Of a stretch of DNA of 35,327 nt, positions 26,206 to 35,216 are shown in pieces. This DNA is from Enterococcus nangangensis (GTDB lineage: Bacteria; Bacillota; Bacilli; Lactobacillales; Enterococcaceae). The translations under genes were made by a program, and so were the position numbers. The stretch spans positions 1 to 35,327 of the forward strand of contig NZ_BJDR01000021.1 in the NCBI RefSeq assembly GCF_005405245.1, written 5' to 3'. The notes beneath the pieces are model-generated. The model did not search any database, was not told where the DNA came from, and saw nothing but the letters and a program-made list of their open reading frames with translations. Within the stretch, counting starts at the first letter, position 1, and each line of letters begins with the position of its first letter.

Positions 26206-28347
26206 ATGGAATTGTTAAATAGAAGTTCAGGAGAGAAAAAGTTTAAAAAATACCTTGCGCATAGAAACGAAGCGGGAATTGAAGATGAAATTAAGAATCA
26301 TAGTAGAAGAGTTGGGGAACTAACGGCTTTTTTTGCTAAAAAATTTAACGCAGAAAATTTTGGAAAACGGTGTGGTCTCAGTCATGACATTGGTAAGTAT
26401 AGTGACGACTTCCAAGAGATGATACGAGGAAAAAAAATTCGTGTTGATCATTCAACTTTCGGTGCAAGAGAATTGAATAATCAACACGACTTAATTTCTG
26501 CGTTGTGTGTTGCTGGACATCATAGTGGATTACCTAATTTAGGCACTCTTCAGGATAAGGAAAATATGTCTACGTTTTTTGGACGAATGAAAAAAATAAT
26601 ACCAGACGCTTCAGCATATCAAAAAGAAATTAACCTTTCAGCACCTCAACCAGAAGATTTTAAAAACTTGCCACCGAGAGATAACTTTTCCGTAGCTTTT
26701 TTCATTAGGATGCTTTTTTCTTGTTTGGTGGATGCTGACTCTCTGGATACAGAGGCTTATATGAAATATCAAAAACCAGTGGAAATCGCTCCGAATAGTG
26801 TTGGGAAATTATATGCTAAATTACAACAGTATCTTCAAAAAGAGAAAGGGAATAACTGGAATCAAGATAAAAAAATTCAACAGGTTCGAGCAGAAGTATT
26901 GGAAGCATGTCAAAGTAAGGCTGATGTTGCTCCAGGAATATTTACCTTAAGTGCACCAACTGGTAGTGGCAAAACAATTTCTTCTTTAGCTTTTGCGCTC
27001 AAACACGCTAAAAAATTCAAAAAAGATCGGATTATCTACGTTGTACCTTATCGAGCGATAATTGATCAGACAGTTTCTATTTTTAGAAAAATTTTGGGGA
27101 GAGGCAAAGTGTTAGCTCATTATAGCGGTGCAGAAGATTACGACGAAGACGGCGATGAAATAAAAAGATTAGCCGCAGAAAATTGGGACAAGCCAGTGAT
27201 TGTCACTACGGCAGTACAATTTTTTGAATCATTATTTGCTAATAAGAAAGGAAAATGTCGAAAAATCCACAACATTGTTAATAGTGTAGTTATTTTTGAT
27301 GAAGGTCAATCCTTACCTTTAGCGTGCTTGCAATCGTGTATGGCAGCTGTTAAGGAGTTAGTCCATAGCTATAAGGTGACAGCCTTATTCATGAGTGCTA
27401 CGCAACCTAACTTCCATCAATTGCTACTTAATGGCAAACAAGAGCCTCTAGAACGGACTGAAATTATTCCTGACATCAAGAAATTAACTGAGAATTTAAA
27501 GAGAGTTGCTTTTTCTAATCTAGGTGAGGTAAAAGTTAAAAATCTAGGAGGAAAATTAAAGCGGCATAAGCAGGTCTTATGTATTGTAAATACTAGAAAA
27601 AATGGTGCTGCTTTACTTAAAGAAATTGGACGTACGGAAGATACGTATTTGCTAACAACGTATATGAAACCGGTGGATAGGCAATTAATATTAGCTGAGA
27701 TAGAAAATAAGTTGAAAAATGATAAACCTTGCCGCGTCATTAGTACAAGCTTGATTGAAGCAGGGATAGATATTGATTTTCCAACGGTTTATCGGGAAGA
27801 ATGTGGATTGGACTCTTTAATTCAAGCGGCTGGACGATGCAATCGTGAGTATAATTTACAACTAGGTTCTGTGTATTTTTTTTCAGTTGCTGAGTTTCAA
27901 TCTGGTAAAATTTTTTCGAAAAACATAGCTGCTATGAGAATTGCTTTGGCTGATAATTTAGCGGTAGATGACCCACAAACAATTGGTAGGTACTTTTCTG
28001 CGTTATATAATTTCAACAATAATCCTGATATCGTCCTACCTCTCTTTCATGAAGGTCAGGATGAATTACATTTGCCTTTCAAAGAGATTGCCAATAAATT
28101 TAAACTAATTGAAAACAAAGAGCTAACAGTCTACATTCCCTGTATGGAGAACAAAGACTTATTAGCTGCGCTTAGAAGAGGTACAACTAATAGGACGATA
28201 CTCCGCAAACTAGGAAGGTATGGTGCTTCTGTTTCAGAATATGACTTAAACAAAATTACTATAGAAAAAGTAAATGAAAATATTTATATTCTTGCTAATG
28301 ATAAGCAATATGACAACAGATATGGATTGAGTATCTATGAAAAGTAG
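26206..28347 (+). CDS. cas3: Cas3, type I-C nuclease-helicase
   Basis: 713 residues. An N-terminal HD nuclease domain (SHDIGK with His60-Asp61; HHSG further on) is fused to a superfamily 2 helicase: Walker A GSGKT (253-257), motif II DEGQ (365-368), motif III SATQP, motif VI QAAGRCNR from residue 540. It is recruited to DNA bound by Cascade and degrades it. DEGQ differs from the DEAH/DEAQ-type motif II I would expect; Asp and Glu are kept. Start ATG 26206 with AAAGG six bases upstream; a TTG at 26176 has no site. First gene of the operon. Arginine codons AGA/AGG and the AT-richness differ from neighbouring housekeeping genes. Confidence 0.96.
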   Translation: MELLNRSSGEKKFKKYLAHRNEAGIEDEIKNHSRRVGELTAFFAKKFNAENFGKRCGLSHDIGKYSDDFQEMIRGKKIRVDHSTFGARELNNQHDLISALCVAGHHSGLPNLGTLQDKENMSTFFGRMKKIIPDASAYQKEINLSAPQPEDFKNLPPRDNFSVAFFIRMLFSCLVDADSLDTEAYMKYQKPVEIAPNSVGKLYAKLQQYLQKEKGNNWNQDKKIQQVRAEVLEACQSKADVAPGIFTLSAPTGSGKTISSLAFALKHAKKFKKDRIIYVVPYRAIIDQTVSIFRKILGRGKVLAHYSGAEDYDEDGDEIKRLAAENWDKPVIVTTAVQFFESLFANKKGKCRKIHNIVNSVVIFDEGQSLPLACLQSCMAAVKELVHSYKVTALFMSATQPNFHQLLLNGKQEPLERTEIIPDIKKLTENLKRVAFSNLGEVKVKNLGGKLKRHKQVLCIVNTRKNGAALLKEIGRTEDTYLLTTYMKPVDRQLILAEIENKLKNDKPCRVISTSLIEAGIDIDFPTVYREECGLDSLIQAAGRCNREYNLQLGSVYFFSVAEFQSGKIFSKNIAAMRIALADNLAVDDPQTIGRYFSALYNFNNNPDIVLPLFHEGQDELHLPFKEIANKFKLIENKELTVYIPCMENKDLLAALRRGTTNRTILRKLGRYGASVSEYDLNKITIEKVNENIYILANDKQYDNRYGLSIYEK

Positions 28348-28448
28348 AGTAAAAAGGTGGCGCTTTTGGGAGCACTCATTTATTACGTATTAAAGTTATT
28401 AGTTAATAAAAAATATTTTCTTTTTATCTAAAGCGAGGAGGAAATGAT

Positions 28449-29096
28449 GTGCTGAGAATTTCAATAAAAGGTGAATTAGCATGTTTCACTCGACCTGAAT
28501 TTAAAGTGGAACGTACAACATATGACGTAATTACCCCATCGGCAGTACGGGGAATTATTGAAAGTATTTTTTGGCATCCAGGGCTAGTATGGAAAGTAGA
28601 TCGAATTTACGTCGCTTGTCCTATTCGTTACGTAAATATTCGTCGCAATGAAGTTGGCAGTAAAGCTTCTGCGCGACAAATACACAGTGATATGCAAAAT
28701 AATAAAAAAATTTTTCTTGATACTAATGAAAAGATTCAACAGCGGGCGACATTAGCTTTGCGTAATGTGCACTATATATGTGATGTTCATTTTGAAATGA
28801 CGGAAAAAGCAAATTCCACAGACAGCGCTGCAAAGTTTCAAGCAATGACTAAACGACGATTGGAGAAAGGTCAAAATTTTCAACAGCCATTCCTTGGTTG
28901 TCGTGAATTTCCAGCAGAAGTCACCTTATTTCAAGGTGAACCAGAATGTCCAGAAGAATTGGTAGGACAAGTTGATTTGGGGTACATGCTATATGATTTT
29001 GATTATCGCAATCCACTCGATATTCGTCCGCTATTTTTCAGAGCGCAGATGAAAAATGGGCTAATTGATTTAACGAAAGCTGAGGTGAGAGGATGA
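28449..29096 (+). CDS. cas5c: Cas5c (Cas5d), pre-crRNA endoribonuclease and Cascade subunit
   Basis: 215 residues. RAMP fold; the N-terminal LACFTRPEFKVERTTYDVITPSAVRGIIESIFW and CPIRYVNIRRNEV segments are typical of type I-C Cas5. In this subtype there is no Cas6: Cas5c cuts each repeat at the base of its stem and stays on the 5' handle of the crRNA. GTG start at 28449, eight bases after GAGGAG. The 101 bases after cas3 hold no gene. Its stop overlaps the cas8c start by four bases. Confidence 0.94.
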   Translation: MLRISIKGELACFTRPEFKVERTTYDVITPSAVRGIIESIFWHPGLVWKVDRIYVACPIRYVNIRRNEVGSKASARQIHSDMQNNKKIFLDTNEKIQQRATLALRNVHYICDVHFEMTEKANSTDSAAKFQAMTKRRLEKGQNFQQPFLGCREFPAEVTLFQGEPECPEELVGQVDLGYMLYDFDYRNPLDIRPLFFRAQMKNGLIDLTKAEVRG

Positions 29097-30883
29097 TCAT
29101 CCAGTCTTTAACTGAACAATATACATGGTTAAAAAGTCAGGGTAAAGTGCCACGTCTAGGATGGAGTAGAAGTGGAGTCAATTTTTCACTAGTCCTTTCA
29201 GAGAAGGGTGAGATATTAAGTGTTGTAGACCTCAGAACAAAAGAAAAGAAAAAACGCAGTTCACAAGTACTGATAATTCCTGAACAAGTAATTCGTACTA
29301 CGCAGCTAAAACCATATTTTCTGGCGGATAATGCAATGTACTTGCTAGGATTAGATACTAAAAATAATCCTGAAAAAGCTAAAGAAGCATTTTCCTTATC
29401 CAAAAAGTTCCACGAAGAGATACTTGCAGAAGTAGACGTTCCAGCAGCACGTGCGGTACTTCATTTTTTTCAGCGATGGCAACCGGAAGATGTAGAGAAG
29501 CACAAAGAACTTAATCTATGGATTAAGGAATTGAAAAAAGGTGGAACGATTGTTTTCACATATAGAGATCAGCATGTATTCGATTATCAAGAAATCCAAC
29601 AACAGTGGGAGAATTATTTATCTAAAGAGGAAAAGTATGATGGTGTCTGTAGTGTTACTGGAAAACAGGCTAAAATTGCTCGATTACATCCACTAATTAA
29701 AGGAATACATGGGGCGCAACTTTCTGGTGCTTCTCTAATTTCATTTAACGCAGAAGCATACACCTCTCATGGGAAAAAGCAAGGGATGAACGCACCGATT
29801 AGCGAAAAAGTGGCTTTTGAATATGGTGCCATGCTCAATTATTTATTATCCAATGAGAGTACGCATAAGTTAATCAATGATACAACCTATGTATTTTGGA
29901 GTAAAACTGAAATCGGTACAAGATCTTTTTTGGAAATGTTAACTGGTTATCAACAAACAGTAGATATAAAGGTGACGCAAATTCAACTCAAAGCAGCAAT
30001 GCAAGAGCTAGCAGAAGGTAGGTCTATTGTCATTGCAGATGAAGAATTGTCAGCAGACACTGATTTTTACCTATTAGGATTGAGTCCTAATGCCGCCCGT
30101 TTATCAGTGCGCTTCTTTACTCATAATAAATTTAGTTTCTTTGCTAAAAATTTAGCTGCACATCAAAAACGGTTATCGATAACTCGTCCGCAGTTCGATC
30201 AACGTCAAGAATTAGGAATATTTGACATCCTTACAGCTATTACAAATGAAAAGACGCGAGATAAAAGAATTTCTCCTAGTTTAGCTGGCAGTATCACACA
30301 AGCAATGTTGCTAGATAGTCCATATCCTTATGCTTTAATTACGACGCTTTCGACGCGAATTAAAGCGGATAGAAAGATAACTCGTGATAGAGCAGCAATT
30401 ATTAAAGCATTTTATTTGAAAAATAAAAATAGTAAGTGCCCTGAGGAGGTTTTGCAAGTGAGTTTGAATGAAGAAACCCAAAATATTCCCTATTTACTGG
30501 GACGGGAATTTGCGATTTTAGAAAAGATTCAGTGGTTAGCGAGCAACGAGCAAAGTAGTCAAGAGAGAACGGAAGAATTTAAAACAATTTGTGATAAATA
30601 TTTCAACGCAGCAACTGCTAATCCGGCTTATATCTTTCCAATTTTAATAAAATTAACCAATCACTATTTAACGAAACTTAAAAGCTTACCTCAGAAGAAT
30701 GGTGCACGAATCCTATTGGAAAAGACTTTGGGAGAAATTTTAGCAAAAATTGATTTAGAGTCTATGCCTAAACAGTTAACGTTACCGGAACAAGGAGCAT
30801 TTCAGCTAGGATATTATCATCAGAAGGAAGCGGAGTTCAAAAAAGCAGCACTGAAAAAATTAATCAATAATAAAGGAGAATAG
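29093..30883 (+). CDS. cas8c: Cas8c, large Cascade subunit
   Basis: 596 residues, within the usual Cas8c range. The N-terminal part (LGWSRSGVNFSLVLSEKGEI), the VCSVTGKQAKIARLHPLIKGI segment near residue 183 and SLISFNAEAYTSHGKKQGMNAPIS near residue 208 are the conserved parts of the Csd1/Cas8c family. It recognises the PAM (5'-TTC in characterised I-C systems) and helps open target DNA. The last ~141 residues are probably also made separately as Cas11c. Coupled to cas5c by ATGA and followed closely by cas7c. Confidence 0.93.
   Translation: MIIQSLTEQYTWLKSQGKVPRLGWSRSGVNFSLVLSEKGEILSVVDLRTKEKKKRSSQVLIIPEQVIRTTQLKPYFLADNAMYLLGLDTKNNPEKAKEAFSLSKKFHEEILAEVDVPAARAVLHFFQRWQPEDVEKHKELNLWIKELKKGGTIVFTYRDQHVFDYQEIQQQWENYLSKEEKYDGVCSVTGKQAKIARLHPLIKGIHGAQLSGASLISFNAEAYTSHGKKQGMNAPISEKVAFEYGAMLNYLLSNESTHKLINDTTYVFWSKTEIGTRSFLEMLTGYQQTVDIKVTQIQLKAAMQELAEGRSIVIADEELSADTDFYLLGLSPNAARLSVRFFTHNKFSFFAKNLAAHQKRLSITRPQFDQRQELGIFDILTAITNEKTRDKRISPSLAGSITQAMLLDSPYPYALITTLSTRIKADRKITRDRAAIIKAFYLKNKNSKCPEEVLQVSLNEETQNIPYLLGREFAILEKIQWLASNEQSSQERTEEFKTICDKYFNAATANPAYIFPILIKLTNHYLTKLKSLPQKNGARILLEKTLGEILAKIDLESMPKQLTLPEQGAFQLGYYHQKEAEFKKAALKKLINNKGE
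30458..30883 (+). CDS. cas11c: Cas11c small subunit from an internal start within cas8c
   Basis: Inside cas8c an AGGAGG (30444-30449) stands eight bases before an in-frame GTG (30458, codon 456). Translation from there gives 141 residues, mostly helical (VSLNEETQNIPYLLGREFAILEKI... to the Cas8c C-terminus). In characterised type I-C systems the small subunit Cas11c is made this way and is needed for Cascade. A full Shine-Dalgarno in the middle of a gene, at the expected place, is strong evidence. The exact start codon (GTG rather than a nearby alternative) is inferred. Confidence 0.8.
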   Translation: MSLNEETQNIPYLLGREFAILEKIQWLASNEQSSQERTEEFKTICDKYFNAATANPAYIFPILIKLTNHYLTKLKSLPQKNGARILLEKTLGEILAKIDLESMPKQLTLPEQGAFQLGYYHQKEAEFKKAALKKLINNKGE

Positions 30884-30887
30884 ATTG

Positions 30888-31808
30888 ATGGATAAAGATG
30901 GAGCAATTAAAAATAGATATGAATTTATCGTGTTGTTTGATGTAGAAAATGGTAATCCTAATGGGGATCCAGATGCAGATAACATGCCGAGAATGGATAA
31001 CAGTACCAACCACGGTTTGGTGACTGATGTATGCTTAAAACATAAAATACGTCAATATATACAGATGCTAAAGGAAGATGAGCCAGAGTATGATATCTAT
31101 ATCAAAAGAAATGTAACATTAAATAGCAGTGATTTTCGTGCGTATGAAGCATTGGGCTTGGACACCAGTGATAGAAGAGACGACGCCATGAAAAAAATTA
31201 TTAAACAAGCTAAAAAAGAAAAAAATATTGACGAGTTTGTTCGTGACTTTATGTGTAAAAATTTTTACGATGTTCGGACTTTTGGTGCAGTAATGACAAC
31301 CTTTACTAAAAATGCATTGAACAGTGGTCAAGTGCGAGGACCAGTTCAAATTGGTTTTGCTCGTTCAATTGATTCGATAATTCCTCAAGAGATTACCCTT
31401 ACAAGAACAGCGATTACGACAGAAAAAGACGCAGAAGATAAACTGAATACAATCGGACGCAAATATATTGTCCCATATGCGCTATATCGTGCAGAAGGAT
31501 ATATATCTGCAAATCTAGCAAGAAAAGTTACAGGATTCTCAGAGGAAGACTTGACACTTTTATGGGATGCGATTGCTAATATGTTCGAACATGATCGATC
31601 CGCTAGCCGTGGAAAGATGATTGTACGAGAACTAATTATCTTCAAACATGACTCGGAGCTAGGAAACGCTCCTGCTCATAAATTATTCGAAAAAGTAACT
31701 GTAGCGCGAAAAGCAGACGTGGATTTTCCAAGCTCATATCAAGATTATGAAGTTAGAGTAGATGACAAGATGCCAGCTGGTGTTACTTGTTTTAAATATT
31801 TAGATTAG
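30888..31808 (+). CDS. cas7c: Cas7c, Cascade backbone subunit
   Basis: 306 residues. RAMP-type Csd2/Cas7 family: N-terminal YEFIVLFDVENGNPNGDPDADNMPR, then DVRTFGAVM near residue 126, and GPVQIGFARSIDSI. Several copies coat the crRNA spacer. ATG 30888 has AAAGGAG nine bases upstream; the TTG three bases earlier is unlikely. In type I-C operons cas4, cas1 and cas2 normally follow; here a VOC gene follows after 12 bases. Confidence 0.95.
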   Translation: MDKDGAIKNRYEFIVLFDVENGNPNGDPDADNMPRMDNSTNHGLVTDVCLKHKIRQYIQMLKEDEPEYDIYIKRNVTLNSSDFRAYEALGLDTSDRRDDAMKKIIKQAKKEKNIDEFVRDFMCKNFYDVRTFGAVMTTFTKNALNSGQVRGPVQIGFARSIDSIIPQEITLTRTAITTEKDAEDKLNTIGRKYIVPYALYRAEGYISANLARKVTGFSEEDLTLLWDAIANMFEHDRSASRGKMIVRELIIFKHDSELGNAPAHKLFEKVTVARKADVDFPSSYQDYEVRVDDKMPAGVTCFKYLD

Positions 31809-31820
31809 TGGAGGGATAAA

Positions 31821-32201
31821 ATGAAAATTGAACACATTGCATTGTGGACCAAAGATCTAGAACAAATGAAGGCTTTTTACGAAAAATATTTTGCAGCAGA
31901 AAGTTCAGCGTTATATGTAAATGAAAAAACAGGCTTTCGTTCTTATTTTTTGAGTTTTGCTAGTGGTAGTCGCTTGGAGTTAACTAATAAAAAATTTCTC
32001 TTGGAACGTGCAGTGGACGCGGTGGGTTATTCCCACTTGGCTATTTCTGTAGGGACGAAAGAAGATGTAGATAGCTTTGTGGCAAAAGTACTCGCAGATG
32101 GTTTTCCGTTATTGAATGGACCGCGAACTACTGGTGATGGTTACTATGAAGCTGTTATTCAAGATCCAGAAGGAAATTTATTGGAAATTACGACAGATTG
32201 A
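31821..32201 (+). CDS. VOC-family protein (glyoxalase/bleomycin-resistance-like), embedded in the CRISPR locus
   Basis: 126 residues, one VOC domain with two beta-alpha-beta-beta-beta modules. Putative metal ligands are His5 (IEHIALWTKDL), a central glutamate (RLELTNKK), a central histidine (GYSHLAISVG) and the C-terminal glutamate (GNLLEITTD). Members bind a divalent metal and act on diverse small molecules or bind drugs; no specific reaction is readable. It starts 12 bases after cas7c with GGAGGG as ribosome binding site, so it is co-transcribed with the cas genes. It may be a bystander or a replacement of lost adaptation genes. Confidence 0.85.
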   Translation: MKIEHIALWTKDLEQMKAFYEKYFAAESSALYVNEKTGFRSYFLSFASGSRLELTNKKFLLERAVDAVGYSHLAISVGTKEDVDSFVAKVLADGFPLLNGPRTTGDGYYEAVIQDPEGNLLEITTD

Positions 32202-32406
32202 AATATGTAGGTGTAAAAATGATCTTTAAGCGTTATATTTATTTTAGAGGTGCGAGTGTCAGGTAAACAGTTATTGACTAGTAGATTCGCACCAAAATTT
32301 TGGCTAGATTATAAGCATTTAGCAGTAAAATTTAGTGTTTTATCATACCAGTGCTATATTTCTCGTACTTTTTTGTGAAATCAACTTATTTTGGATAGAT
32401 TTCACG
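32202..32406 (+). promoter_or_regulatory. CRISPR leader
   Basis: AT-rich, no gene, directly before the first repeat and in the same direction as the cas genes. A candidate promoter is TTGTGA (32373-32378), 17-bp spacer, TAGATT (32396-32401), which would start transcription at the first repeat. The identity as leader follows from the repeat orientation (GGATTGAAAT at the 3' end, the usual I-C strand). Confidence 0.7.
32249..32293. repeat. Repeat-stem-like inverted pair in the leader
   Basis: GGTGCGA (32249-32255) and TCGCACC (32287-32293) are perfect complements 31 bases apart. They copy the two stem arms of the CRISPR repeat (CGCACCTC and GAGGTGCG), with the left arm sharing GAGGTGCG exactly. 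They may be eroded repeat halves or a structured RNA element. Confidence 0.5.
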
Positions 32407-35216
32407 GTCGCACCTCGTATGAGGTGCGTGGATTGAAATTTTAGCAGTGGTGCCAGTGATATCCAAATTTTCTGTCGCACCTCGTATGAGGTGCGTGGAT
32501 TGAAATATATCTACCAACAGATTGTTTCGTTGTTTCTAGTTGTCGCACCTCGTATGAGGTGCGTGGATTGAAATATCATCCAAATCCACCATTTGTTTGC
32601 GATAGTCGTGTCGCACCTCGTATGAGGTGCGTGGATTGAAATAAATCAATATATTTGGAAAATGTTATTGCTTTTTGTCGCACCTCGTATGAGGTGCGTG
32701 GATTGAAATTTTATCTATCAGCTTTTTAGTGTATTTAGGGAAGTCGCACCTCGTATGAGGTGCGTGGATTGAAATCACTCCAGCGAATGGAATTGGTGTT
32801 TGTCCAGATAGTCGCACCTCGTATGAGGTGCGTGGATTGAAATCATTTCTGGCGTATCTAAATAAATCATTGTTGCAGTCGCACCTCGTATGAGGTGCGT
32901 GGATTGAAATTGAACAGCTGGCACAATTGCCGAAACAAAAGTTTGGTCGCACCTCGTATGAGGTGCGTGGATTGAAATTTGGATGCGGTAGCGACTGCTG
33001 GAACAATCGGCAAGGTCGCACCTCGTATGAGGTGCGTGGATTGAAATCATAACAAAAAAATAAATTGGAGGCTTTTAAAAGTCGCACCTCGTATGAGGTG
33101 CGTGGATTGAAATCCGAATGGGTCTGATTGCCCTTGTGAGCCGTTTTTGTCGCACCTCGTATGAGGTGCGTGGATTGAAATTTTTTATTTGCTAATCAAG
33201 ACCGTTTGATAATGTCGCACCTCGTATGAGGTGCGTGGATTGAAATATACCAGTCAACTGACAAGTGCGGTACGCTTGGTGGCGTCGCACCTCGTATGAG
33301 GTGCGTGGATTGAAATTAGTTAGAAATTTGATAACAGGAAAATTGCAAGAAAGTCGCACCTCGTATGAGGTGCGTGGATTGAAATAAAACGCAATTAGAC
33401 GAGAATTGCCCAAATATGGTCACGTCGCACCTCGTATGAGGTGCGTGGATTGAAATATTCCGCTTCCTCCTTAAATTGAAGTCGATACTAGTCGCACCTC
33501 GTATGAGGTGCGTGGATTGAAATTGCGATGGATTGGTAAAGCTAATCGTTTGCTCGGGTCGCACCTCGTATGAGGTGCGTGGATTGAAATAAGATTTAAA
33601 GAAATGAACCACCAATTTAAAAAGTCGCACCTCGTATGAGGTGCGTGGATTGAAATTTTTGTGTCCTCTGCTGTGTCTTTTACAACAAAGGTCGCACCTC
33701 GTATGAGGTGCGTGGATTGAAATTTAGCATTGATACATTTGGGCACTTGGTAAGCATGTCGCACCTCGTATGAGGTGCGTGGATTGAAATCTAGCGGCTC
33801 GTCTGAAAATTCGTCATAGCTAAAAAGTCGCACCTCGTATGAGGTGCGTGGATTGAAATAAGAATTACCAACAACTTTAAAAACAGAAATATCGTCGCAC
33901 CTCGTATGAGGTGCGTGGATTGAAATTTAGAAAACGCTTGGTATCTCGCAAAAAGCGAAGCTAGTCGCACCTCGTATGAGGTGCGTGGATTGAAATATAT
34001 TGAACCTGGTGAAGAAACGTCAACAAGTGAAGGTCGCACCTCGTATGAGGTGCGTGGATTGAAATATGTCTTGCATAAATGATTTTATCGACTGGATAGT
34101 CGTCGCACCTCGTATGAGGTGCGTGGATTGAAATTTTTTAGTAAGGAGGCATAACCATGGACGTACTACTGTCGCACCTCGTATGAGGTGCGTGGATTGA
34201 AATCACGACACGCTAGATAGCATTGTGGATGCAATCGGTCGCACCTCGTATGAGGTGCGTGGATTGAAATGCAACCAATAGTTGCACGAACCACGAACTA
34301 TTTCGTCGCACCTCGTATGAGGTGCGTGGATTGAAATTCGGACATCATCTACTATCTGAACAACGCTACTGGGTCGCACCTCGTATGAGGTGCGTGGATT
34401 GAAATTGGTACGTATGGTAATGACAATCTTTATAAATTAGTCGCACCTCGTATGAGGTGCGTGGATTGAAATAGCAGATTGAGTTTTTCGCTGATGAAAA
34501 CCTAAAAGTCGCACCTCGTATGAGGTGCGTGGATTGAAATAATATGTTTCGGGATTTCCTCATAATACTCTTGCGTCGCACCTCGTATGAGGTGCGTGGA
34601 TTGAAATCTATCCTTGGCGAAATAGCTTGCGGTGAGCCTATACGTCGCACCTCGTATGAGGTGCGTGGATTGAAATTAAGGGAACCCAATGTCATCATTT
34701 GTTCTTCCGGTCGCACCTCGTATGAGGTGCGTGGATTGAAATTAACTTTTTTACCTTTTTCGGTGACGTTGACGTCGCTGTCGCACCTCGTATGAGGTGC
34801 GTGGATTGAAATTGTTGATACATAGTGTGCAAACCCAAAGTAGTCAAGTCGCACCTCGTATGAGGTGCGTGGATTGAAATACGAATAATTGCCGGCACAC
34901 TTTCAATGGTGCGCTTGTCGCACCTCGTATGAGGTGCGTGGATTGAAATAAGATGTATTAGATATTAATTTTACGGAAAAGACGTCGCACCTCGTATGAG
35001 GTGCGTGGATTGAAATTGGAATGACAATCCAACGTGCGTTATCATTACCGTCGCACCTCGTATGAGGTGCGTGGATTGAAATTTGGGAGCGTGGGGCTAA
35101 TAAACCGTTAATGGAGTCGCACCTCGTATGAGGTGCGTGGATTGAAATACTACCAGCTTCCCCCACACCGTGCAATCCACCATGTCGCACCTCGTATGAG
35201 GTGCGTGGATTGAAAT
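32407..35216 (+). CRISPR. Type I-C CRISPR array, 42 repeats and 41 spacers
   Basis: The 33-bp repeat begins GTCGCACC and ends GGATTGAAAT. It folds as CGCACCTC-GTAT-GAGGTGCG, an 8-bp stem with a 4-base loop, leaving an 11-base 5' handle (TGGATTGAAAT) on each crRNA after Cas5c cleavage. All 42 copies read as identical, including the last (35184-35216). Spacers are 32 to 38 bases, mostly 34-36, with no duplicates noticed. Several spacers stay open in one frame, as expected from phage genes. Apparent reading frames within the array come from the repeat and are not genes. Confidence 0.99.

Noticed and set aside
28348..28448. Possible small gene between cas3 and cas5c.
   Set aside because: Only a ~20-codon TTG-initiated frame is possible, without a spaced ribosome binding site; it is more likely just an untranslated gap.
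34271..34304. Spacer 28 as a crRNA targeting the cas promoter, from a TTGCAC-AACCA-like resemblance.
   Set aside because: The match is about 11 bases with a gap and no suitable flanking motif, too short to claim self-regulation.
32665..35190. Many apparent proteins on both strands within the array, rich in FNPRTSYEVR, ISIHAPHTRCD and FQSTHLIRGAT.
   Set aside because: These peptides are translations of the CRISPR repeat in its reading frames. They are a well-known false annotation and have no ribosome binding sites.
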